DNA of 64,000 nucleotides from Endocalyx cinctus (Eukaryota; Ascomycota; Sordariomycetes; Amphisphaeriales; Apiosporaceae): NCBI GenBank assembly GCA_001600455.1, contig BCKC01000002.1:496001-560000 (forward strand), in the 5' to 3' direction. Shown one piece after another: positions 36,000 to 45,829 of the stretch (positions are counted from its first letter, which is position 1; every line of letters starts with the position of its first letter). Under the pieces are notes generated by a model. It had not been told where the DNA came from and ran no database searches. It was given only the letters and a program-made list of their open reading frames with translations. The position numbers and the translations under genes were made by a program.

Positions 36000-36155
36000 T
36001 TACTTGCTGCAAAATTGAAAAAGTCACAGGTTAGTTTCAAAAATCAGGATTAGCGGGGTAAAATGTGTTAGAATAAAAACATACCTGCGAGCTCGCATCT
36101 TTCTTCTCTTACGCTTGAGGCGTCGAACTCTCTTCTTTCTCCACTTAGCTCTCAT
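36000..36155 (-). CDS. RPL41: Ribosomal protein eL41 (RPL41), 25 residues
   Basis: On the minus strand the ATG at 36155 begins MRAKWRKKRVRRLKRKRRK and ends MRARSK, the complete 25-residue large-subunit protein eL41, one of the most conserved tiny proteins of eukaryotes. The coding part is split: 36155 down to 36085, a 78-nt intron with GTATGT and GCAG ends, then the last seven bases 36006-36000, which give the second half of the Ser codon, Lys and TAA. Upstream, a GTAAG donor at 36403 and a CAG acceptor at 36164 suggest a 240-nt intron in the 5' leader, as is usual in fungal ribosomal protein genes. It is too short for length-limited gene finding. It sits in the 60S subunit near the decoding-centre bridge. 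Confidence 0.95.
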
Positions 36156-37560
36156 CTTGGCGACTGCGACAGATTATGTTAGTTACTAGAAAGCTTGAAG
36201 ATAGAATATTGATAGATATATGGAGGGGTGATAAAAGTGGCAAATGTGGTTCGGAGCACGCGCGACGACCAAATCAATCGCGCGAGCAAGAAATTGTCTC
36301 TTACGATCAATGCAAAGAGAAGAAACAATTGAATTGATCTTCTCAGTGATGTCGCTCAGTGTTTTAATGAAAAGGGATTGGATTTTATGTGGTTGGAACT
36401 TACATTTTGCTGTCGATGAGATATGCTTTGTTGATGTTGCTAAGATGGAGGAGTAGAAAAATTGTGTGAAGCGGGATGAGCTGAAGAAGGCAGATTTAGT
36501 TAGGGTTTGTGACCGGATTTTCTTCGGCTAGTCTAAGGTGGGGAATGAAAGGGTTGGTTACAATGAACGCTTAGGCCAATTAAAATAACGGAAATCGGGG
36601 GAATGAATATTCCGTTTAGGGCTAGTAGACCTCAAGCTCTATTAGGGCCCAAAGCTACAGAACTAAGTACTGGGCACTTTGGAATGTAATACAAATACAA
36701 TAGCAGAATAGGTATGACGAGTCACGAATTCGTTACTACAATATTAATACCTGTGGAGTGAATAAACAATGACGAGAGGAATATTGAATCAATTTCAGAG
36801 ATAATTGAAATTTGAAAATTACATAATCATACCTGTTCTTAACCATATGACTTTATATACTTTACCAACTGAGCTCATCGTGGATGACCTTGCCCCTGAC
36901 CAAATTCCCAATTCACTTCAAGTATTCCTCGGACAGACTCATACAGAATATGTTTTTCTATTTTCATTTACCAGAGACTGTAATAACCTAGAAAAAGTGA
37001 TGAAGCAGCTGACATGCCCACTTCAACCTTGAGATTCTATTATATGGATATAGATCTGACATACCTGTCCACGTGTAATTAATACTCTTCTATTTTTTTT
37101 TTTTGAATCAAAACCAAGTACCAACCGAGTTTATATGCTTTCTATTATGCTTCAGAGAAATCCATTATACCTGGAGGTACCTATCTAGTAGTTTTTCAGG
37201 ATTGGATCATTCCATCCTCTACGATGGCAACTCCAACCCTACGCTAGGCCCGGCGTGCACCTTCTGCGAAGAATAAGAGTTACATAGGAAGGAACTATTC
37301 TAATATGGTCAAGTAGGTATCGAGAGGATCAATTTTTAGGTATATCCATTGTTGTGAATACCCGTGGACACCTTCTAGTTTCCTACGATTGTGCTAGTCT
37401 ATCTAAAAAGCCTCCCTCTTTTTTCTTCTTCAAATTCTCCTTCGCATCTATCGTTCTTTCATGTATCATACATTCATTATATCAACCCCTATAATTACAG
37501 ACAAGTCAGTGATACATGTAAATTCAATTATAAGTATCCGTTTCTTTAAGTCGCTTCAAA
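36156..37560. other. RPL41 leader and intergenic spacer
   Basis: The first 250 bases are the probable 5' leader intron (36164-36403) and promoter of RPL41. The rest is AT-rich sequence leading to the kinase gene. The short open frames here do not look real. Confidence 0.45.
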
Positions 37561-39659
37561 ATGGCCTCGGAGCAGCCAATTGTCCAATTGACTTGTCGTA
37601 TCGCAGAGGACCGTCTGCCAGGAATGGCACTTCCAGGTATGCCCCTAGCTAAAATTTTCAAATTTTATACAGTTTTGAGCTACTTTGGTATACCCTTTTG
37701 ACCTTTTCCTTGTAACATCGATGCCTAACCTCAGCTACATTCAAATAGGTAAAGTATTCAGTGTTATGAACTACTTGAAAGACAGACCTGTCGAGTTGAT
37801 TAAATCGGGCCACGTATTTTCTATAAACTCAGGTCAAGTGTTCGCCGTTGGTCGAAATCCAAAATTAAAGTGAGTATGCGTGTGCTCGGGTTCCTACTAA
37901 TTATTGTCTGCTAAGTGTACTACTGTACGTCCCTAGTGATATATGGATCGATGGTATTTATGCTTCACGCACTCATTTCATGATATACTCAATTTCGTAC
38001 GATGCAGATAACCCCGACGAGGTGCAGCCAATGGTTTATGTTCGAGACCGTCGATCTTTAGGCGGCACTCTTGTCAATGGTCGCTCTATAGCTTCCAGGA
38101 AGGACGGCCTCTCACCTGGCTATCTCTTAAATGACGGTGATGTTATTAGTATCATACCTTATTGGGAATTTCGAGTACACCTTTTAAGACGTTCAGGCCT
38201 GCAACCTCCTTTAAGTGAGACGCAACAACAAGAAACAGCTGTGAGCCCAGACAGATAACGAGCGGATATGTCTCGCACCACGTACTAACATTGGTCGCCA
38301 GCTTTTCTCAAACAAATATATTATAGGCGATCGGATTTTAGGCAGTGGCGCTTCGGGTTCAATTCGCCTTTCGGTTAACGTAGAATCGGGAAAACAGCTC
38401 GCCTGCAAAATACAACAACTCGACACGATAACTCCTAAGAAACTCCAAGCTATGATGTATGAGACGGATCTCCTTGCGAAATTGAAACACGTACGTGACA
38501 TAGCCTCAATTCCAATTTCAAAATCTGACCGATATTACAAGCCAAATATACTTCAATATGAGAGTGCATTTCGCTCGCGACATACTCTATACACATTCAC
38601 TGAACTTGCTACCGGGGGCGATTTATTCTCGTTGTATTCTTCACGGGAAAATCATTTTGATGAAATAGAAGTCAAGTTATTATTAGACAGGTGATCTCAG
38701 CAATAAAATACCTACGTAAGAAACCGATTCAATTCTTTCTCCTAATCTCATATCAATTGCCACCCTAGTTATTTCATACCCAAGACTAGAGCGAGTTCTG
38801 CCCATCAGTTGATCATGACATTTTTTGAACTTCGCAGAATTGAATTATCAAGTCATACTGATGTAATGTAGATGATAATGGTGTTGCACACCGAGATCTG
38901 AAGCTAGAAAACGTCTTTCTTGAGTATGCGCCGTTTCCTAGCCGAGTGGTTGTTGGTGACCTAGGATGTGCTCGCATGCATCAATTAAACCGTATGATGA
39001 GTCGAGTCGGGACTGAACAGTACTTGGCACCGTATGCATGTATATTCCTAAACTTAATACTATTGCTAACTATTTGTAGTGAAACAAATTGTGGCGTTCC
39101 ATATGGACAGTCAGTGGATATATGGACGCTGGGTATGATGACGGCCAATTTACTGTCAGTTTCCGGAGACCACTTGGAAGAGAAAATTCAAGGAATGGGT
39201 CAAGATGCTATCGATCGTTGGCTTGAAAAATTTTTGAAGCCCGAATATTCAATACCAAATTTGAGCAAAGATTGCGAGAAGTTCCTTCGAGGTTGTCTCA
39301 AAAAAGATCCTAATGCTAGACTGACAGCTCGAGAGGCAAGGGTGCATCCATGGTTTACAAAGCAGCCAGACAAGAGTGAGCTTGACAAGCTCATTACAAA
39401 ATGTCGAAAAAGTTGGAAGCCGTTGCATCTTATCTCGCCACCTGTTGAGGAACTATACCTGTGGGCAAATCAAGATGAGAACAGAACCGGACAGTCGAGC
39501 ACCATATCAGCAAAGAGAAATTTGCAAGATATAGAGTCAGCTGACCCGGAATATGAGGCATCACCATATTTCCGAGCCTCGAGAGGGTCCAATAAACGTC
39601 AAAAAGATTTACATGCCTCCTTCAACTTATCTGGAAGACCTGAGACATCTACTTTGTAG
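37561..39659 (+). CDS. FHA-domain Ser/Thr protein kinase (Chk2/Rad53/Cds1-like), with apparent frameshift
   Basis: Seven exons (37561-37636, 37749-37869, 37937-38240, 38302-38490, 38542-38715, 38872-39031, 39080-39659). The N-terminal FHA domain has GQVFAVGRNPKL, ASRTHF (the S-x-x-H phosphothreonine pocket) and GGTLVNGRSI. The kinase domain has glycine loop GSGASGS, the ACKIQQ lysine, catalytic HRDLKLENV, GDLGCA in place of DFG, an APE at an exon junction and VDIWTLGMM. FHA-then-kinase order is that of the checkpoint kinases Chk2/Rad53/Cds1 or meiotic Mek1; the sequence is too divergent to choose. Between KLLLD and VISAIKYLH (38686-38716) the frame shifts by one base: a Gln codon has lost one nucleotide. 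Every other junction stays in phase. The gene is either a recent pseudogene or has a sequence error at about 38688. Confidence 0.82.
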
Positions 39660-40106
39660 TGGAGAAAGGGGAAAAAAGAAGAAATGAATCACTAATTATC
39701 GATAAGGACGGTGACAGTAGTCCGAGAAGATTCATTAGAATCGTACAAAATGAGGAAATCAAGGAAATGCGTGCAGTATTGCAACTTAGTTTGAGTTGAT
39801 TGGAACTGTTGGACTGGTGGGCAAATAAATTTCATCATCTTTCTTTCAGAAATTTATCACTACGCTAGGGGGCTTTGTTCCCCATGGATTCAAAGTTGCT
39901 ACAATCCAAACAAAATCTTTATTTTCATCCTTTGTTGACATCGCCGCTTTCAAGTAGCTTTGAATTAATAAACATTAGACTCATAGATACTATCCCCGAC
40001 CTCGTAAACGAGTTCACTACTACAATGTCTACTCTTGAAGTCGTCCAGCTAATTGGAAGGAATCTATTATTAGATCGAACTTCGTGATATTATAGAAATT
40101 TTCAAC
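39660..40106. other. Intergenic spacer
   Basis: A 450-bp spacer with the kinase 3' end and the next promoter. Short open frames only; nothing supported. Confidence 0.4.
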
Positions 40107-41270
40107 ATGACAACACCACAAGACCAGCCCAATGTACAAAATAAAAATTCAGTTGAAGAGGATGCGAGAACGCAGCAGGAAACGTCAGTGCCAGAGATAG
40201 ATATCAAGCGTGCAGATAGTTTCATAAGGAAGGAGAAGGTACCTCAGGCACAGCAAGGAAAAGACTCGGCGAACCCAGGCCCCGTATCGCAGTTGATCCA
40301 GCAATTTGAGACTCGCATCGCACGATACCCAAGGCGCAAGGAGGAACGAGAGAGAGACAGGCAAGAGGAGGAGAGGTTGAGGGAGAAGAAGGAGAAGGCA
40401 GCCGCCGCGAAAGAGGCGGAGAGAAAGAAGAAGAGGGAAGAAAAGGGTGGCAACAATAGTCCCACCGGATCGGAGTCTGAGTACCTCTCCGATGACGAGA
40501 GGATATCGATAGACCTCATCACCGGCCGCAAGCTGACGAAGCACCCGCAGCCGTGCATCCGCTGCGTCGAGCACGGCCTGCGCTGCACGCTGACGTTTTA
40601 CAAGCGCAACAAGGAGCCCGCCTGCACGGCGTGCAAGCGGTCCGGGGTCGAGCACTGCATCCGGCTCTCGCCCAACCCGCACAAGTGGACCCCGTACTAC
40701 GGGCCGCCCTGGAAGAACCCCAACTTCATCACGGGCAAGGAAGGGGACGAAGGCCTGAGCGCGGCGGACATGGAGCAGGTCCTCGAGGATTTCTACCTCG
40801 GTCAGCAGTCCTACGTCAACGGCCACTGGGTCTACGACGTGACCAAGGACGCCTTCGCGATGCCGGCCTTCAACGGCGCGGACCTGCCCTGGGACCAGCG
40901 GGACGAGGGCTGGAGCTCCAAGACCCACCACGACTACCTGCCCGTCCCGCAGAACGGGAGCTTGTTGACTTACCTGAAGGACAAGAAACGCAACAAGGAC
41001 GAGACGGCCTCCGTCATGGAGGCCCTGAAGGATATACCCAAAGAAAAGAAACCCAAGTCGCCGGCGCCGGATGCGAGCCCGAAGGACCCGTCGAAATCCC
41101 CGGCTTCGCCCCCGGTATCGCCGCCCGCTTGGGAACAGTTTCCTATCTCTAGCGCCGAAGAGAGGAAATACCCGCTGAGGGTCGCGCATCTCTCGGAGGT
41201 AGCGCACGTTATGGGAGATGGGAAGAAGAGCAAGCATGCTTCGGGTGCGAGTGGCGATAATAAGGGTTGA
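40107..41270 (+). CDS. Charged protein with central Zn2Cys6-like cysteine array, unknown function
   Basis: Single exon, 387 residues. Residues about 75-112 are a long Lys/Glu/Arg coiled coil. After a short acidic patch, cysteines at 150, 153, 160, 173, 176 and 184 fit the spacing C-x2-C-x6-C-x12-C-x2-C-x7-C, which satisfies the Zn2Cys6 (fungal binuclear cluster) consensus. Unusually, the array sits in the middle of the protein behind a coiled coil, and the first half lacks the dense basic residues of most DNA-binding clusters. Two Trp-rich stretches follow (PNPHKWTPYYGPPWKNP and NGHWVYDV). The C-terminus is Pro/Ser/Lys-rich and probably disordered. No fungal_trans middle-homology region is visible. 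The exon is much more GC-rich than its flanks. Proteins of this kind are widespread but uncharacterised; I give no function. Confidence 0.75.
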   Translation: MTTPQDQPNVQNKNSVEEDARTQQETSVPEIDIKRADSFIRKEKVPQAQQGKDSANPGPVSQLIQQFETRIARYPRRKEERERDRQEEERLREKKEKAAAAKEAERKKKREEKGGNNSPTGSESEYLSDDERISIDLITGRKLTKHPQPCIRCVEHGLRCTLTFYKRNKEPACTACKRSGVEHCIRLSPNPHKWTPYYGPPWKNPNFITGKEGDEGLSAADMEQVLEDFYLGQQSYVNGHWVYDVTKDAFAMPAFNGADLPWDQRDEGWSSKTHHDYLPVPQNGSLLTYLKDKKRNKDETASVMEALKDIPKEKKPKSPAPDASPKDPSKSPASPPVSPPAWEQFPISSAEERKYPLRVAHLSEVAHVMGDGKKSKHASGASGDNKG

Positions 41271-42637
41271 ATTTGACTTGGAAGTGAAACTTACCGAAAC
41301 ACTTTTCCTTTTTCTTCTATTCAAGTGTGAGGAGGAAAAGAAAAACGTCTGGTAGATATATTAGTAGTAGTTGTATATTAACCAATTATATCATTGATGA
41401 ATTATGTCGTCGCACGTTCTTTTTACGGTCGGCAAGTGTGCTGAGTCTATGCATGCGACTCACTGTGATCTAAGATAATATATAGGAGTTCGTGATAAAT
41501 GAAATTCTTGTTAATTACCGGACATGACACGAGTTTCCATGTTCCTTTACTTGAGTTTAGGTACGTGTTAGAAATTCGTTTATTGCGTGAGTGCTAAGTA
41601 TCGAAGCAGCATACTCAGGTAAACCCTTTTTTTTTGTTGTTGCTGATGAGTGCCAGGATTCATCAAGGCAGACAGCCAATTCGCAATACTACAAGAAACC
41701 GCAGTACCGTGGAGTACCATGGAGTACCGTGGGAAACATCACACCCTGGAAAAACTTTGGGAGTCTTTGATATTTTAATACTAGAGGATTCAAGATTCAA
41801 ATTCTACGAAAGAAGCAAGGGTATCACTGTCGTGGACTTAGCTAGCCCGTTCGTCAGCCTGTCAGCAACCTGCTTACAGATTAACAGGGGCTGGACGTGG
41901 AGATAATGACTATTTCCAAAACTCTATTCCCGCCGGACTGACGGAGTACAGTTTTGGCAAATAAATCAGTTTTCTTTACGTATAATAGTCGGTGGAGATG
42001 ATATTACGCAATCGGTCTTAAAGTGGTATTTTACTCCCTAACGCCGTTTAGCTAATAGTAACTTCACTGTCTTATATGTAGACTCGTTCCAGCTGGACAG
42101 CTCTATAATTGGGTATGTCATACGCCAAGCATTCTATAGGGTGACATCAGCAAAATATTCTTTTCTGCAGTACGGCTGCACGGCACTCCGTGCGCCGATG
42201 TATTTAAAATGCCTGCTACTTTCCTCGTCCATCCAATAGTCATCAAATGGCACACGCAGCTTATGCGCAGGCAGACAGGCCCCTTGTTTTAGAGGAATAG
42301 ATAGTCACGATACTCTATAGAACAAGGGTCAAATTCGATTTTGTGACTCTTTTTGTCTGGGCCCTTCTTCAAGGATCATTATTTTAAGCTTACCTACTTG
42401 TCAGATTATCAGCTTGGTGAGGGGATCAATGTTGATCTTTAGATTGTAGCAGTTGATGTAAATTGTGAGTATAAGAATAATCAATTGCTCAGTGTTGGCA
42501 GACTGCGTTTCCTCCTACATGTGGTACTGCCCTTTAGGTTACTCCAATAATTCATTGTCTAATTACAAATTTCTCACATTTAAGCAAGTATCAAGGGAAG
42601 ATATATCACTTTTGATCGGAATTCAGCTCCAGTCACA
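41271..42637. other. Intergenic spacer
   Basis: About 1.4 kb, AT-rich. A short threefold tandem repeat of a GTACCGTGGA-like unit lies at about 41702-41731. An open frame at 41634-41906 has no motif. I see no gene. Confidence 0.4.
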
Positions 42638-44207
42638 ATGGAAGTCCAGCTCGAAGCTCCTAATGGTATCAAATGGACTCAGCCCCTCGGTCTATTCATC
42701 AACAACGAATGGGTGAAAAGCAGCGACGGACAGACCATCCCGACCGTTAATCCGGCGTAAGTTTCACAGTGGACACCCTAACATCTCAAGCACAAGCAGG
42801 AAGGAGAAAACTAATGCTACGTTTCATAGGACGGAAGAAGAGATATGTTCTCCCTACGGAGCATCCTCCGAGGACGTTGACACAGCGGTCAAGGCCGCCA
42901 GGACAGCTTTCAAGCACCCATCATGGAAGCGGCTTGATCCCGCAGACCGCGGTCAGATGCTGTACAAGCTCGCGGACCTGGTCGACAAGCACCTCGACGT
43001 GCTGAGCGCTATCGAGACGATAGACAACGGCAAACCATTTACGCACGCACGTTACCAGTTCGTGCCCAGCTGTGTTAAGATGCTGCGGTACTACGCCGGC
43101 TGGTGCGACAAGCTGCACGGCCAAGCGATAGACTGCGGCCCCAACAAGATGGGGTACACGATACGCACGCCGATGGGCGTCGTCGGCCTTATCGTACCCT
43201 GGAACGTGCCGAACATGTCCATAGCGGCCAAGCTCGGGCCCGCCTTAGCCTGCGGCAACACCGTCGTCTTCAAGACGTCCGAGGTCTGTCCGCTGGCGGC
43301 GCTGTACTGGGCCAACCTGATCAAAGAAGCCGGGTTCCCGCCAGGAGTGGTCAACATCGTCAACGGGTACGGGCGCACGGCGGGCGCCGCCATCGCCTCG
43401 CACATGGACATCGACAAGGTCTCCTTTACCGGAAGCACGGCGGTAGGCAAAGAGATCCTGCGGATGGCCTCGTCCAACATGAAGAACGTGACCCTCGAGA
43501 CGGGCGGCAAGTCTCCCGCCCTCATCTTCGCGGACGCGGACCTCGACAACGCCGCCCTCTGGACGCACATCGGCATCATGGTTAACGGCGGTCAGATGTG
43601 CTCCGGCAACTCGCGCGTGCTCGTCCACCGGTCCATCTACGACACCTTTCTGGAGAAGTTCAAGGCGCAAACCCAGAAGGTCTCCGTCGTCGGCGACCCC
43701 TTCGAGCAGTCGACGTACCAAGGGCCCCTCGTCTCGAAAGTGCAGCACGAGCGCGTGCTCTCGTACGTGCAGTCGGCGCGCGACGAGGGCGCCACCATCT
43801 ACATGGGCGGCCAGTCCGGAACCTCTTCGTCACCTACCGCGGGCGGAAAGGGTTTCTACGTGGAGCCGACCGTGTTCGTCGACGTGAAGCCGCAGATGAA
43901 GATCTACCGCGAGGAGATCTTCGGCCCTTGCGTCGTCGTCGTCCCCTTCGACGCCGAGGAGGAGGCGCTGGAGATGGCCAACGACACGACGTACGGCCTC
44001 GCGGCGTCCGTGTTCACGACCGACCTCGCCAAGGCCCATCGCGTTGCGCGCGAGCTGGACGCCGGCACCGTATGGCTCAACGCGTCCAATAACGCCGATT
44101 ATCGCGTTCCCTTCGGCGGTACTAAGCAGTCCGGTATCGGCTCCGAACTGGGCGAGCAGGGACTCTTGCCTTATTGTTATGTTAAATCTGTGACATTGGG
44201 AATGTAA
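42638..44207 (+). CDS. NAD(P)-dependent aldehyde dehydrogenase
   Basis: Two exons (42638-42756, 42830-44207) join in phase to 498 residues, the usual ALDH length. It has the IVPWNVP oxyanion Asn, FKTSEVCPLAAL with the NAD-binding Lys, FTGSTAVG in the Rossmann fold, the general-base Glu in LETGGKSP, the catalytic Cys in GGQMCSGNS, and EEIFGPCVVV. The Thr in LETGG and Ser after Cys are small departures from the consensus LELGGK and GQxCxA. It oxidises aldehydes to acids, most like fungal cytosolic ALDHs that act on acetaldehyde and similar substrates. There is no clear targeting signal. Its 3' end faces that of an isocitrate-lyase/PEP-mutase family gene 600 bp away. Confidence 0.93.
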
Positions 44208-44805
44208 GCTTATTGAAAAAGTGGAAAATGAGGTATTCAAGGAAAAGGAAAGGCGAGAGATATAAAAAATGTTCTAAGGTTGGACCATGGCTGTTTAAGA
44301 GATCATGAGGTATGTTAGGAATTTGGGTAGTCGCTTTAGTTAGGAGTATAAAGGAAAATCGTAAGCATCGTTATCCTCTTAGGGTAAGACATGGTATTAC
44401 TTTTCTGGACTTATGTGCACTTTTATGAAACAACTCATTGTCACGTTATCCATCTATTTCGTACATTTCGTTCTGGAGATTGTGGATTGTCTCTCCGTTC
44501 TCAGTATAGTAAGAATGCTGTTACTTTGGTTCCATTGAGATCGAAAAAAAAAAAAAATCCAGTCTGAGGGGGTGCCTTTATGAATTGAATTAATCAGAAA
44601 ATAAGATTATTCTAGAAAGAAAACCGAACCTATTGGTGAGTAATCAAGTGTAACCCTTGAATAGAAATCTTAGAACCGAAAGCTCTTACTCAAAACTTGA
44701 TTTTTTTCATGTTTGCGACGATATACAAAATACTTATACCTAATAATAGTAGTCTCCTATGTACTGCGCTTGTTTCCAAAACGTCAAAACCCCGTCAAGA
44801 CTAAC
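44208..44805. other. Spacer between convergent genes
   Basis: A 600-bp AT-rich spacer between two 3' ends with an A-run at about 44546-44558. Nothing coding is visible. Confidence 0.4.
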
Positions 44806-45829
44806 CTACGCCCCATTCACAAAGCTTTTCCCTCCCATCTTCTGATCAAACTCGGTCGATTCTTTCAACCCGCACAGCTCGAATACATCCCTGACGCTGC
44901 CGTCGATCCTGCCGTCCTCCTTATACCGCTCCTTGATCTCGCCCGTGGTCTTGAGCTCCTGGCAGAACTCGCGCATGGCGAGGTAGACGCTCGTCATGCC
45001 GACCATGGGCCAGATGACGATCTTGTAGCCCAGCGCCTTCGCCTCGTCGGACTTGACCAACGGTGTGACGCCGCCGCCGACCATGTTCAGGAAGCACGGC
45101 GTCGGGGCCATGTCCTTGACCACCTGGGCCATCTGCTCCTTCGTGCGCATACCCTCCAGGAAGGCGACGTCGGCGCCGGCCTCGACCGCGGCTTTCAGCC
45201 GCTTTACGGCCTCGTCGTACCCGAGGGACTGCAGCGCGTCGGTGCGCGCGATGACGACGATGTCGGACCCCATGCGCTCCCGCGCCGCCGCCGCGGCCCG
45301 GATCCGCGCCACGTACGTCGGCGTGTCGACGAGTTCCTTGCCCGTCAGGTGACCGCACCGCTTGGTCGTCACCTGGTCCTCGATGTGGAAGGCCGCGACG
45401 CCCTGGAGGATGTACTTCTCCGTCGTGCGCGCGCACATCAGCGGGCCCCCGAACCCGGTGTCGGCGTCGGCGATGACCGGCACGTCCCGGTCTAAGCCGG
45501 CGATCATCCCCGCGTTCGTCGCCATGTCGTCTAACGTCGTGAGGCCTAGGTCGGCTTGACCTAGGCGGGAAGCGGCTGTGCCGGCGCCCGTCTGGGAAAG
45601 AAAAAAAAAAAAAAGAAAAATTCGGGTTAGCTTAGCCTAGCTTGTTTTGATATTGTTGTTGTTGATACCAGACTTCGGATCTGAGAAAACTTACCATGTA
45701 AAGGGCGTCGAAGCCGACGTTGAGCGCCATCCGCGCCGTGAGCCCGTCGTGAATGCCGGGACAGACGACGATCTTCTCCGGGTCGGCTAGCATCTGCCGG
45801 AGCTTGGTAGCCGATTTCAATTGTGCCAT
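44806..45829 (-). CDS. Isocitrate lyase/PEP mutase superfamily enzyme
   Basis: Two exons (45829 down to 45695, 45591 down to 44806) join in phase to 306 residues. The N-terminus has VVCPGIHDGLTARMA, the superfamily opening. The second exon has VIADADTGFGG, with the Mg2+-binding Asp, then EDQVTTKRCGHLTGKE, containing the K-[KR]-C-G-H active-site loop of isocitrate lyases and oxaloacetate acetylhydrolases. IVVIARTDA and GADVAFLEGM follow. Members cleave or rearrange 2-oxo or 2-hydroxy acids: methylisocitrate lyases, oxaloacetate hydrolases, CPEP mutases. The KRCGH motif points to a C-C lyase rather than a phosphonomutase. The length fits the short, roughly 300-residue subgroup, not the 550-residue isocitrate lyases of the glyoxylate cycle. 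The only intron holds a 14-base T-run on the sense strand just before the acceptor. Confidence 0.88.

Noticed and set aside
36244..36456. Plus-strand 70-codon frame upstream of RPL41
   Set aside because: It lies antisense to the probable RPL41 leader intron and has no motif.
40185..41324. A 379-codon minus-strand frame over the Zn2Cys6-like gene
   Set aside because: Leu/Arg/Val-rich antisense shadow; the plus frame has a patterned Cys array and a good start.
43091..44240. Long open frames antisense to, or in other frames of, the aldehyde dehydrogenase
   Set aside because: They are shadows of the GC-rich ALDH exon; the true frame has all ALDH motifs.
44713..45559. Plus-strand frames of up to 260 codons opposite the isocitrate-lyase family gene
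   Set aside because: Composition is Arg/Asp/Val-rich as in antisense of GC-rich coding DNA, while the minus frame has the KRCGH active site.
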